A stretch of DNA of 14,255 nucleotides, taken from Coriobacteriaceae bacterium. GTDB lineage: Bacteria > Actinomycetota > Coriobacteriia > Coriobacteriales > UMGS124. The stretch is taken from contig JAHZGC010000013.1 of the NCBI GenBank assembly GCA_019421015.1, forward strand, positions 46,018 to 60,272. Direction: 5' to 3'. Positions within the stretch are counted from its first letter, which is position 1. Each line of letters starts with the position of its first letter. The notes below the pieces were generated by a model, which was not told the DNA's origin, did not search any database, and saw nothing but the letters and a program-made list of their open reading frames with translations. Positions 6,495 to 14,192 of this stretch are shown here, piece after piece. A program made the translations under genes and the position numbers.

Positions 6495-7727
6495 ATGAGT
6501 ACCACCCCCGACTTGGCCCGCGAGGCGGCCGCGAACAGCCCGCATTCCAAGGGGCGTTTCGGCGTCCACGGCGGCCAGTGCGTTCCCGAGACGCTGATGA
6601 GCGCCGTGAACGAGCTCGAAGAGGCCTACGACCGCTATAAGGACGACCCCGACTTCAACGCCGAGCTCACCGCCCTGCTCAACGACTACGCCGGCCGTCC
6701 GTCGCGCCTGTACCGGGCCGACCGCATGACGGCCGACCTGGGCGGCGCCCGAATCTACCTCAAGCGCGAGGACCTGAACCACACCGGCGCCCACAAGATC
6801 AACGACGTCCTTGGCCAGGTGCTTCTGGCCAAACGCATGGGCAAGACCCGCGTCATTGCTGAAACGGGCGCGGGCCAGCACGGTGTGGCCACCGCCACCG
6901 TGGCGGCGCTCATGGGCATGGAGTGCGAGGTGTTCATGGGTCGTGAGGACACCGAGCGCCAGGCCCTCAACGTATATCGCATGCGGCTGCTGGGTGCCAC
7001 GGTGCATGCGGTGGACTCGGGCACGGCGACGCTCAAAGACGCCGTGAACGAGACCATGCGCGAGTGGACCAAGCGCATCGACGACACCCACTACGTGCTG
7101 GGCTCCTGCATGGGCCCGCACCCGTTCCCCACCATCGTGCGCGACTTCCAGGCGGTGATCTCGCGCGAGAGCCGCGCCCAGGTGCTCGAGCTCGAAGGGC
7201 ACCTGCCCGACGTGGTCATGGCCTGCGTGGGCGGCGGCTCCAACGCCATCGGTTCGTTCCACCACTACGTGAACGACCCGGGGGTGCGCCTCATCGGCTG
7301 CGAGGCGGCCGGCCGCGGCATCGACACCTTCGAGACGGCGGCCACCGTGGCCACGGGTCGCCTGGGCATCTTCCACGGTATGAAGAGCTACTTCTGCCAG
7401 GACGAATACGGCCAGATCGCGCCGGTCTACTCCATCAGCGCGGGCCTGGACTACCCCGGCGTGGGCCCCGAGCATGCTTGGCTCCATGACACCGGGCGCG
7501 CCGAGTACGTGCCGGTGACCGATGACGAGGCCGTGGACGCCTTCGAGTACCTGAGCCGCATGGAGGGCATCATCCCTGCCATCGAGAGCTCCCACGCCGT
7601 GGCCTACGCCCGCAAGCTGGCCCCCACCATGGCGCCCGACCAGATCATCGTAGTGACCCTGAGCGGCCGTGGCGACAAGGACTGCGCCGCCATCGCCCGT
7701 TATCGCGGAGAGGACATCCATGAGTAA
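6495..7727 (+). CDS. trpB: Tryptophan synthase beta subunit
   Basis: PLP enzyme joining indole and serine to make tryptophan; normally an alpha2beta2 complex with TrpA in the cytoplasm. Length 410 residues, standard for the TrpB1 type. Seen: FGVHGGQCVPETL (22-34, near the usual FGGxxVPETL), HTGAHKIND (96-104) with the PLP-binding Lys101, AETGAGQHG (122-130) with the catalytic Glu, GGGSNAIG (246-253) for the cofactor phosphate, and LSGRGDKD (389-396) with the Ser that contacts the pyridine nitrogen. All catalytic residues are intact. ATG at 6495 is chosen over in-frame starts upstream, which lie in or just behind the T-box leader; GAGGAG (6478-6483) is the ribosome site, with a somewhat long 11-base spacing. 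It overlaps trpA by 8 bases. Expression should rise when tRNA-Trp is uncharged. Confidence 0.97.
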   Translation: MSTTPDLAREAAANSPHSKGRFGVHGGQCVPETLMSAVNELEEAYDRYKDDPDFNAELTALLNDYAGRPSRLYRADRMTADLGGARIYLKREDLNHTGAHKINDVLGQVLLAKRMGKTRVIAETGAGQHGVATATVAALMGMECEVFMGREDTERQALNVYRMRLLGATVHAVDSGTATLKDAVNETMREWTKRIDDTHYVLGSCMGPHPFPTIVRDFQAVISRESRAQVLELEGHLPDVVMACVGGGSNAIGSFHHYVNDPGVRLIGCEAAGRGIDTFETAATVATGRLGIFHGMKSYFCQDEYGQIAPVYSISAGLDYPGVGPEHAWLHDTGRAEYVPVTDDEAVDAFEYLSRMEGIIPAIESSHAVAYARKLAPTMAPDQIIVVTLSGRGDKDCAAIARYRGEDIHE

Positions 7728-8478
7728 CACCGCCCACGCCTTTGCGAACGGCAAGGCGCTCATTCCCTTCATCACCTGCGGCGACCCGTCGCTCGCCGTG
7801 ACCGAGCAGCTGATCTATGCCATGGCCGACTCGGGAGCCGACCTCATCGAGCTGGGCATACCCTTTAGCGACCCCACGGCCGAGGGGCCGGTGGCCCAGG
7901 AGGCGAGCATTCGCGCTTTGGCCGCCGGGGTGACCACCGACAAGGTCTTTGACCTGGTGGGGCGCATCCGCGAGCGCTGTGCCGTGCCGCTTGCTTTTGT
8001 CACCTATGCCAACGTGGTCTATGCCTACGGCGCCGAACGCTTTGCCAGCCGTTGTGCCGAGGTCGGCGTGGACGCCGTGGTCCTGCCCGACGTGCCCCTT
8101 GAGGAGAAGGACGAGTTTTCGGGAGTCTTTGCCGCAAACGGCGTCGACCTCGTGTCGATCGTGGCCCCCACGTCGGGCGCGCGCGTGGCGGCCATCGCGG
8201 CCGCGGCCGAGGGGCCCGTATGCCTGCTGGGGTTCTCGGCCGGGGCGAGCGCCGTTGCGCAGACGGTTGCCGCCGTGCGGGCGGAGAACCCCCGGGTGCC
8301 GTGCGTTGTGAGTTTGGACGACCCGACACCCGAGCAGGTCATGGCCGTGGCGGCCGCAGGCGACGGCGTTGCGCTCGGCGGTGCCGTGGTCGAGATCGTG
8401 GCCGAGCACGGCGAGGGTTGCGTGGGGCGCGTGGCGGAGTACGTGCGGGCCATGAAGGAGGCTGTGCGCGGGGCGTAA
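7720..8478 (+). CDS. trpA: Tryptophan synthase alpha subunit, atypical active site
   Basis: TrpA normally cleaves indole-3-glycerol phosphate to indole and allosterically activates TrpB. Here it has 252 residues against 268 in E. coli. Kept: IPFITCGDP (15-23), IELGIPFSDP (43-52) with the catalytic Glu at 44, TYANVVY (95-101) and VGVDAVVLPDVPLEE (115-129). Changed: the second catalytic Asp (E. coli Asp60) is Glu55 in TAEGP. The loop-6 region after CLL (168-170) reads GFSAGASAVA, lacking the usual GVTG and about six residues shorter. The GFGIS phosphate-binding segment is VSLDDP (197-202), and the Ser of GSA is Gly (GGA, 220-222). ATG at 7720 lies inside the end of trpB, with GGAGAGG six bases upstream. 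The fold is clearly TrpA; full aldolase activity is doubtful. Confidence 0.92.
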   Translation: MSNTAHAFANGKALIPFITCGDPSLAVTEQLIYAMADSGADLIELGIPFSDPTAEGPVAQEASIRALAAGVTTDKVFDLVGRIRERCAVPLAFVTYANVVYAYGAERFASRCAEVGVDAVVLPDVPLEEKDEFSGVFAANGVDLVSIVAPTSGARVAAIAAAAEGPVCLLGFSAGASAVAQTVAAVRAENPRVPCVVSLDDPTPEQVMAVAAAGDGVALGGAVVEIVAEHGEGCVGRVAEYVRAMKEAVRGA

Positions 8479-8500
8479 GTGGGCGGGGCACAAGCAACGC

Positions 8501-8546
8501 ACGTGGCGGAGAAACCCTGGCGACAGCTGGGGTTTCTCCGCCACGT
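8501..8546. terminator. Perfect 17-bp hairpin between convergent trpA and reductase genes
   Basis: ACGTGGCGGAGAAACCC (8501-8517), a 12-base loop, then its exact complement (8530-8546). It lies 22 bases after trpA stops and 32 bases beyond the reductase stop codon, so it can serve both genes. No T run follows on either strand, so it may act as a transcript-end stabiliser or a Rho-assisted terminator rather than a classical intrinsic one. Confidence 0.6.
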
Positions 8547-8578
8547 AGCGTCGGACTATGGCTTGCGGACCGATGCGG

Positions 8579-10426
8579 TTAGAGCTCGGCGTTTACCGTG
8601 TTGCCCAGGATAAAGCCGTAGGAGAGGGCCGCGTCGAAGCCGTAGCCGTACTTGTTGCCGTCCTTCTCCTCCACGGAACCGCAGATGTCGCCGGCGGCGT
8701 AGAGGCCGGGGATGAACGAGCCATCCTCGCGCAGCACGTGGCACTGGGGGTCGATGGCGATGCCGCCGGTGGTCACGTAGAAGGTGGGGAAGCAGCTGAT
8801 GAGCCAGATGCCCTCGTTGGTGTTCACGAAGGTGGGCTTGCGGCCGTAGGCGTCCTTCTCGCCGGTGAGGGCCACGGCGTTGTGCTCGGCCACGGCGGCC
8901 TCGAGGTTGGGGAGGTTCAGCGCCTCGGCAGCCTCGGCCACGGTGTCGAAGTGCACGATGTCGCCGCGGTCTGCCAGGCAGTCGTAGTCGGTGCAGGCGC
9001 CCCAGCTGTCGTTCTTGGCGAGCCTGATGGCACCGGCGCGGTCGGTCACGTGGTAGAAGCGGCCGCCGTTCTCGGGGTTGCAGATGGCCTTGCCCATGAA
9101 GGCGTGCGAGAGGCTGCCCTCGCCGAACTCCAAGCCGGAGTCGTTGACCATGAGGCCGGGGGCAAAGGTATGGAGGAAGGCTAGCTCAAAGCGTGTGCCG
9201 GCGGCGTCGGGCGTGGTGGAGTTAAAGGCACCCAGGTCGCGGCCCATGCACTCGGTGTAGGCGCCGGCCTCCAGGGCGAGCTGCAGGCCCTTACCCGTGG
9301 AACCCTTGCAGCAGTTGAAGACGAACTCGCCGTACTGCGGGTAGTACTCGGCCACCATCTCCTGGTTGGCTGCGAAGCCGCCGGTGCACAGGCAGACGGC
9401 CGTGGCGTCGACGGTCACGGTGCTGCCGTCCTTGGCCTGGGCCACGATGCCGGTCACGGTGCCGTCCTCGGCCTGCACGAGCTCGGTCATCTCGGTGCCG
9501 TAGAGCAGCTCGCCGCCCAGGGCGACGACGCGGTCGGCCAGGTAGTCCATGGCCGCGCCGCAGCCGCCCATGTACATGCCCGGGGCCAGCACGGCGGTGG
9601 TGGGGAACACCGAGGCGCCACCCATGGTCATGAAGCCCACGCCGATGGAGTGCATCCAGTCAACGAGCGGGCCCGAGTTGGTGTAGAGGGCCTCCTGGTA
9701 GGGGAGCTCGCCGTCAAAGCGGTTGTTGTCGGGGTTGTTGTAGGACTTGAGCAGCTCCATCTTGGCGTCCATGTTGAAGTCCGTGGGGCTGGTCTCCTCG
9801 TAGCGGCCCTGCGACGCCTGCTTCTGGAGCTCGGCGTTGACCGAGACGACGCCCGAATAGGTCATCTTGCCCGAACCACCGGCGATGTCGAGCTGCTCGA
9901 CGACCGCGACCTTCTTGCCCGCCTCGAGCAGGCGCACGGCGGCCACGAGGCCCGCAGTGCCGGCGCCCACGACCACGACGTCGGCGGTCTCGTGACGGTC
10001 CTCGCCCTGCACGACCTCGGGGCGTCCCTTGTGGTAGACGCTTGGGTCGCCGCCGGCCGCCTCGATGGCCGCCTCAAGGGCGTTCTTCACGGCGAACGAG
10101 GTCATGGTGGCGCTGCTCACCACGTCGACGTCGAGGTTCTGGTCCTCGGCGATGCGGGCCATCATGATGGGGGCGGCGGTGGTTCCGATGCCGGGGGTGT
10201 CGTCGCAGCGCCAGACGTTCATGTTGGTGATCTCGCCGTTGCTCACGGCGATCTGCACGGTCAGGTAGTTGCGGTGGCCCATGGCGCGGCCGATCCACAG
10301 GCCGTCCTGCATGCCACCTTCGGCAGGCGCGGACTCAGAGGCCTGGGCGATTGCGGTGCCGCCGAGGGCGGCGGCCACGCCGACTGCCGCGGTGCCGGCG
10401 ACGAACGAGCGACGGGTGAGTTCCAT
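8579..10426 (-). CDS. Tat-exported FMN/FAD-dependent reductase, flavocytochrome c superfamily (Cgr2/urocanate reductase-like)
   Basis: A 615-residue flavoenzyme exported folded and probably passing electrons to an unknown organic acceptor outside the membrane. Seen: twin-arginine signal TRRSF (4-8) with hydrophobic stretch to about 28; an FMN_bind domain (about 40-125) with SSATMTS (104-110), the region where FMN is covalently attached to Ser/Thr in relatives; a FAD Rossmann motif VVGAGTAGL (152-160); and a C-terminal FAD segment GLYAAGDICG near 570. The fumarate-reductase catalytic residues are not recognisable: the HTMGG His is replaced (YVTTGG) and the usual Arg-containing GANRLGG is GNKYGYGFD. 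So fumarate is unlikely; Coriobacteriia carry many such enzymes for drugs, plant compounds or urocanate. ATG at 10426 is chosen because AAGGAG lies seven bases upstream and gives a proper Tat start. It is divergent from the LuxR-type regulator, its likely activator. Confidence 0.85.
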   Translation of the reverse strand: MELTRRSFVAGTAAVGVAAALGGTAIAQASESAPAEGGMQDGLWIGRAMGHRNYLTVQIAVSNGEITNMNVWRCDDTPGIGTTAAPIMMARIAEDQNLDVDVVSSATMTSFAVKNALEAAIEAAGGDPSVYHKGRPEVVQGEDRHETADVVVVGAGTAGLVAAVRLLEAGKKVAVVEQLDIAGGSGKMTYSGVVSVNAELQKQASQGRYEETSPTDFNMDAKMELLKSYNNPDNNRFDGELPYQEALYTNSGPLVDWMHSIGVGFMTMGGASVFPTTAVLAPGMYMGGCGAAMDYLADRVVALGGELLYGTEMTELVQAEDGTVTGIVAQAKDGSTVTVDATAVCLCTGGFAANQEMVAEYYPQYGEFVFNCCKGSTGKGLQLALEAGAYTECMGRDLGAFNSTTPDAAGTRFELAFLHTFAPGLMVNDSGLEFGEGSLSHAFMGKAICNPENGGRFYHVTDRAGAIRLAKNDSWGACTDYDCLADRGDIVHFDTVAEAAEALNLPNLEAAVAEHNAVALTGEKDAYGRKPTFVNTNEGIWLISCFPTFYVTTGGIAIDPQCHVLREDGSFIPGLYAAGDICGSVEEKDGNKYGYGFDAALSYGFILGNTVNAEL

Positions 10427-10714
10427 AGGTGCTCTCCTTACGTGGTACGTGGTGGACATGACGTCTGTTCCGGTGACGTCGAACGGTCCCCACTATGGCG
10501 CAAACGGCGTCGGTTACAGGGGCCTCACCATGGTGTACTTGGGTCGTTAGGCCGTACACCGTTTTCGGTGATTTTTACAAAACCGCTGGTAGACTATCGT
10601 GTACAGAAGGGTTGCGAGAAAATCTTTGTGCCGTGGGCCCCATGGCATCCGTCCTATTGGTCGCAGGACACGCTATGATGAGCTCTGCAATGCACAAGGA
10701 CGAGCGGAGGTCGA
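10427..10714. promoter_or_regulatory. Divergent control region of reductase and LuxR-type regulator
   Basis: For the reductase (minus strand) a CATAGT at 10492-10497 is a possible -10 without a good -35, which suits activator dependence. For the regulator, TATGAT at 10675-10680 is a possible -10 about 35 bases before its start, again with a poor -35. The inverted repeat at 10532-10560 lies between them and is the best operator candidate. A further GTGTAC is at 10599-10604. Confidence 0.4.
10532..10560. repeat. Candidate operator: 7-bp inverted repeat with 15-base spacer
   Basis: GGTGTAC (10532-10538) and GTACACC (10554-10560) are perfect complements. If the reductase uses the -10 at 10492-10497, the repeat is centred roughly 60 bases upstream of its transcription start, a usual position for an activator site. 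Binding by the neighbouring LuxR-type protein is inference. Confidence 0.45.
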
Positions 10715-12187
10715 ATGGGAACGTGGTTGCGAGGGGTGGTTCCGGCGGCCCTGGGCTTCTGCCTGTATCGTTCGGCATCGACGCATTTCTATAACAGCGG
10801 CATGGGGATGCACGGAACGTCGGTGGGGTTTGTGTCCGACCTCGCCTTCGTGCTCGCCATGAACGTCTGTTTCTGCCTCTGTTCCCTCATGCTGCTGGCC
10901 CTTGCGCGCAAGGCTGCCGTTCCCCGCTGGTTGGCGTCCCCCTGGGTCGCCACCGCGATCATGGCCCTCGGCGCGCTCGAGGGGTGGGCCGCAACCGCGC
11001 TCGGCGTTGGGTCGTCGGTGGGGGTCCAGATCTCCGCGGCGCTGTTCTGCGGTGTCGGCCTCATGATGCTGAGCATCGCATGGGTCGACTTCTTTATCTC
11101 CGAGGCCGATCCCGCCAAGGCGTTTGCGCAGGTGGTCTTGGGCTACAGCCTCTACACGCTGCTGTCGTGCATCAACCCGCTCGTCTCCACGGAGGCGGCC
11201 ACGCTCCTGTCGCTTGCGGCGCTCGCCCTGTCAGCCGCGCTGTACGGCCGGTTGCGGCCCGAGGGCACCGACGCCCTGGAGCGGTCAGGCCACTATCCCC
11301 CTGCTGGTTCATACAGAGAGCTGCCGGTGTACGTGTGCTTCTTTGTGCTGGTCGGCGTCGTGGGGCTCATGCACACCTCGGTGCTTGGCTCGGCCTCTGA
11401 GTCGATGATCGCGGTTCCCATGTGGGTGACGAGGGTGATCTCGCTGATGGTCTTCCTCTTCATCGTGGTGCTGGTGGGACAGGGCCTGAATCCCGGCTTG
11501 GTGTTTCGCTGGGTGTTCCCGATTCTCATCGTCGTCTTGACGCTGCTGCCCTTTTTGGGCGCGCCCCTCAACTCGCTAACCGGGCTGGTTTCCATAACCT
11601 GCTACACCGTATGCGGCATGGTGTTTTATCTGTTCAACGTTCGTGAGGCAAGGCGACTGGGCCTTTCGAGTGCGTTGGTGACCGCCGTGTACATGCTCGG
11701 TTCGAGCGGCACGCTGCTGGTAGGGCTCCTGGTTGGTCTGGCGCTGCAGGCGCTCAGCGCGAGTTTCGACATCTCGTTGCTTACGATGCTGGCCTTTGTG
11801 GCGATCTATCCGCTGGCCTTGGTGCTGATTCCCCTGCTGCGCCGGGGGCGGCAGGCTTCGGAGGCTGAGGCGGCGCCGGATGCGGGCGATACAAAGCCGG
11901 TTGCCCCGCTGGATACAGGGGAGGACGATCTGCCGGATGCGCTTGCTCCCTCGTTCGAGGTGAGCCCCCGCGCGGTCGCCGCCGTGGCCGACGGGTACGG
12001 CCTCACACGCCGCGAGCGCGAGGTCCTCGGCTACCTTGCCGCCGGTCGCTCGGTCAAATACATTGCCGAGACGTTGGTTATCTCGGAGAACACCGCCTGG
12101 ACCCACACCAAGCGCATTTATGCCAAGACCGAGACCCATGGCAAGCAGGAGCTCATGGATTTGGTCGAGAAGGCCCCGGAGCGGTAG
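10715..12187 (+). CDS. Multi-pass membrane LuxR-type transcriptional regulator
   Basis: A 490-residue one-component regulator: an N-terminal membrane part of about twelve hydrophobic segments (residues ~1-375, resembling a transporter fold), an acidic linker, then a LuxR/GerE helix-turn-helix at 428-485. The DNA-binding part shows LTRREREVL (430-438), LAAGRSVKYIAETLVIS (441-457) and ENTAWTHTKRIYAKT (458-472), with the typical Val/Thr recognition-helix pattern. No receiver or kinase domain is present, so the membrane part probably senses a ligand directly. Such proteins are expanded in Eggerthella and relatives, often beside exported flavin or molybdenum reductases, as here. ATG at 10715 has GGAGG (10706-10710) four bases upstream. 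The likely target is the divergent reductase. Regulation by its substrate is inferred from context. Confidence 0.88.
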   Translation: MGTWLRGVVPAALGFCLYRSASTHFYNSGMGMHGTSVGFVSDLAFVLAMNVCFCLCSLMLLALARKAAVPRWLASPWVATAIMALGALEGWAATALGVGSSVGVQISAALFCGVGLMMLSIAWVDFFISEADPAKAFAQVVLGYSLYTLLSCINPLVSTEAATLLSLAALALSAALYGRLRPEGTDALERSGHYPPAGSYRELPVYVCFFVLVGVVGLMHTSVLGSASESMIAVPMWVTRVISLMVFLFIVVLVGQGLNPGLVFRWVFPILIVVLTLLPFLGAPLNSLTGLVSITCYTVCGMVFYLFNVREARRLGLSSALVTAVYMLGSSGTLLVGLLVGLALQALSASFDISLLTMLAFVAIYPLALVLIPLLRRGRQASEAEAAPDAGDTKPVAPLDTGEDDLPDALAPSFEVSPRAVAAVADGYGLTRREREVLGYLAAGRSVKYIAETLVISENTAWTHTKRIYAKTETHGKQELMDLVEKAPER

Positions 12188-12273
12188 GGCTGAAGCAGGG
12201 GGCGTGAGGCTTCGTCCTATACAGATTGCCTACGGCCCTGGGTGGTCGGCATACCTGGGGTCCGCGGCCAATC

Positions 12274-13881
12274 CTACAGGGGTTCTACCGCTGCGGAATG
12301 CTTTTTGGAGGCAGGCTCCCAGGCGATTGCAACGGCCAGGGGGCGCCTGCCCGGCGTTTCTCCCAGAAGACCGTCGGCAAACAGCTTTCCGTAGCCACGC
12401 TCGCGAATTTGGGAGAGGGCCTCGGCGGTTGTCCCGCCGCATTTGAGCTCGACGATGAAGGGGACGGCCTGAGCATCGCTTGCGTCCTTTGGAATGAAGG
12501 CGACATCGGCAATGCCTCGGCCGGCGGGCTCCTCGCGTCTGACCCAGTAACGGTCGCGTGCGGCGAGGTAGACGAGATTTACCAAAGCGGCCAAGTCGCT
12601 CTCGTTGGCATAGCGCAGCAGCGGCACCTCTTGGTCATGGGCACCTTGGATGATCTCCTCCATGGTCTGGGTGTCGGCGGCCAGCGTAGCCGCCAGCATA
12701 TCATGGCTCCTTTGGGCGAGACGCGCCACGTAGCCCATTTCCTCTTTGGCGAGCACGTTTTGAAACCGCAGCATAAGCTCATGGTTGGGGATGGACACGG
12801 CTCCGTCGCGATAGGTGAGAAACCCATAGACCACCATGGCCGAGAAAATCTCGTCTTTGGTCGAAAGCTCCCTCGAGGTTGCCGAGTATGCGCTTACGTT
12901 TGCCCTCACGGATTCGCCGCCCACCATGCGTACCAGGTCGTCGCGGACGGCGCCTACGTTGTGCTTGACGTAATAATAAATCTCGTCGTAAGGTCCCGAC
13001 TCGGTCCAGTAGCTTCGCAGGTCATCGTCGAGAAGCGCCAGCACCACTGAGCGTGGGTTGAACAGGCGCGTGCCGTCCTTTGCACAATAACCGTTATACC
13101 AGTGGGCAAGCCCATCAAAATTGACCCGGGCGTCTGGGTGCACGGTAACATGGTGATTCACAAGGGCGTGGACCTCTTGCTCGGTAAAGCCAAAGAACTG
13201 CTCGTAGCGAGGGTCGTCGGCCGCAGTGTACTCAACGAACATGTTGAGTTCGGACCCGGTGGAATGCTTGGCTATGGGTAAGACGCCTGTCATATAGGCA
13301 AAGTCCACGTAGGCACGCGATTTGAGCAGCTGTTTTAAGAACAGGAGAAACACCTGCTGGTCATCGGTGGTAAACTGCGGGTTAAAGAACATCGAGTCCC
13401 ACTCGTCGATGATGAAGCAGAAGCGGGTTTCGGTTGCAAAATGTACGGCCTGTAGTGCGGAGAAAAGGTCGGCATCCTTGTTTATGGGGCAGCCTGGGTA
13501 GTGCTGGATAAGGTCTTCCACCAGTTCCGCTCGCAGCAGGTCCAAATAGTCGTTGATATTCTCGCAGTCCTGGGGCATGAGGCTAAAATCGAGGTAAATC
13601 ACGTCGTGGGTGCCTAGGTGCGCCATCGCGTTTCGATTTTGAGAAACGATCAATCCAGTAAAAAGAGAGCTTGCACCAAGGTTTTTGCTCAGAAAACAGG
13701 CGAGCATGCGGGCGTTTGCCGTTTTTCCGAATCGGCGGGGGCGCGTGACGCAGACGTAGCGGTTCTCCGTTCCGATAAGGGGGCAGAGCTTACCGATGAG
13801 TCCTGTTTTATCTACAAAATACGGCGAACGCAGAAGGAACTCGAATAAGGTTTTTGACTCACTGCTGTTGATGTAGCGCAC
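12274..13881 (-). CDS. AAA-ATPase-like / PD-(D/E)XK nuclease-like protein
   Basis: A 535-residue protein of a family (AAA-ATPase-like domain plus PD-(D/E)XK nuclease-like domain) present in many copies in gut and anaerobic bacteria, of unproven function. Seen: SPYFVDKTGLI (19-29), Walker A PRRFGKT (48-54), Walker B FCFIIDEWD (154-162), and at the C-terminus a nuclease core with GIADVAFIP (Asp459), VELK (Glu478, Lys480) and a following Gln491. Both active sites look intact. Start choice: GTG at 13881 with AAAGGGGATT just upstream is preferred; an in-frame GTG at 13929 has no ribosome site and lies inside the palindrome and presumed -10 box. Base composition looks lower in GC than the metabolic genes, a sign of transfer. 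It is convergent with the LuxR gene, 86 bases apart; nothing notable is seen in that gap. A mobile or defence role is only a guess. Confidence 0.82.
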   Translation of the reverse strand: MRYINSSESKTLFEFLLRSPYFVDKTGLIGKLCPLIGTENRYVCVTRPRRFGKTANARMLACFLSKNLGASSLFTGLIVSQNRNAMAHLGTHDVIYLDFSLMPQDCENINDYLDLLRAELVEDLIQHYPGCPINKDADLFSALQAVHFATETRFCFIIDEWDSMFFNPQFTTDDQQVFLLFLKQLLKSRAYVDFAYMTGVLPIAKHSTGSELNMFVEYTAADDPRYEQFFGFTEQEVHALVNHHVTVHPDARVNFDGLAHWYNGYCAKDGTRLFNPRSVVLALLDDDLRSYWTESGPYDEIYYYVKHNVGAVRDDLVRMVGGESVRANVSAYSATSRELSTKDEIFSAMVVYGFLTYRDGAVSIPNHELMLRFQNVLAKEEMGYVARLAQRSHDMLAATLAADTQTMEEIIQGAHDQEVPLLRYANESDLAALVNLVYLAARDRYWVRREEPAGRGIADVAFIPKDASDAQAVPFIVELKCGGTTAEALSQIRERGYGKLFADGLLGETPGRRPLAVAIAWEPASKKHSAAVEPL

Positions 13882-13910
13882 GCCGTAATCCCCTTTGTCT
13901 CGCCGATTCT

Positions 13911-13929
13911 GTGTCCTAGTATAGGACAC
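13911..13929 (-). promoter_or_regulatory. Palindromic operator/promoter of the ATPase-nuclease gene
   Basis: GTGTCCTA, three-base centre GTA, TAGGACAC: a perfect 8-bp inverted repeat. Read on the minus strand its centre contains TATACT (13918-13923), a good -10 hexamer, about 37 bases upstream of the GTG start at 13881. A protein bound to the palindrome would block this promoter. No clear -35 is visible, so the promoter call is tentative while the palindrome itself is certain. Confidence 0.5.
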
Positions 13930-14192
13930 TTCATGGGATGGGTCGCGGTGCAGGCTGCTGGTATGGCCGGTGCGAAATAACAGAAATTGGCTGGGCCATG
14001 ACGGGATATGCGTTCACTGCACGGATGCATTGGGGTTACGCGGCTCGGCAAACAATCAATTGTGAAGATATGCCTGTATGTAAATCAAAATGCGAATGTA
14101 CAGGAGCTGCCGGGCTCCAGGGCTGTGTTTTTTGTCATGCAATGAACGAGAATCCAATCATCGCAAGCGTGTATTACTGATATTGATATTCT
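13930..14192. other. AT-richer intergenic stretch before tandem repeat
   Basis: No RNA gene or convincing protein gene is seen. The base composition is clearly more AT-rich than the left part of the window. A short cysteine-rich frame (14070-14180) lacks a properly spaced ribosome site and is not called. A small direct repeat TGATAT-TGATAT sits near 14178-14189, just before the tandem array. Confidence 0.45.

Noticed and set aside
6432..7775. A 447-residue minus-strand frame opposite trpB
   Set aside because: Composition is that of an antisense shadow, and trpB on the other strand has all its catalytic motifs.
14070..14180. A 36-codon frame with five Cys including a CVFCH, resembling a heme or metal peptide
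   Set aside because: The only purine-rich bases lie directly against the ATG, there is no promoter, and a chance CxxCH in a short frame is not surprising. Conservation in relatives would be needed to call it.
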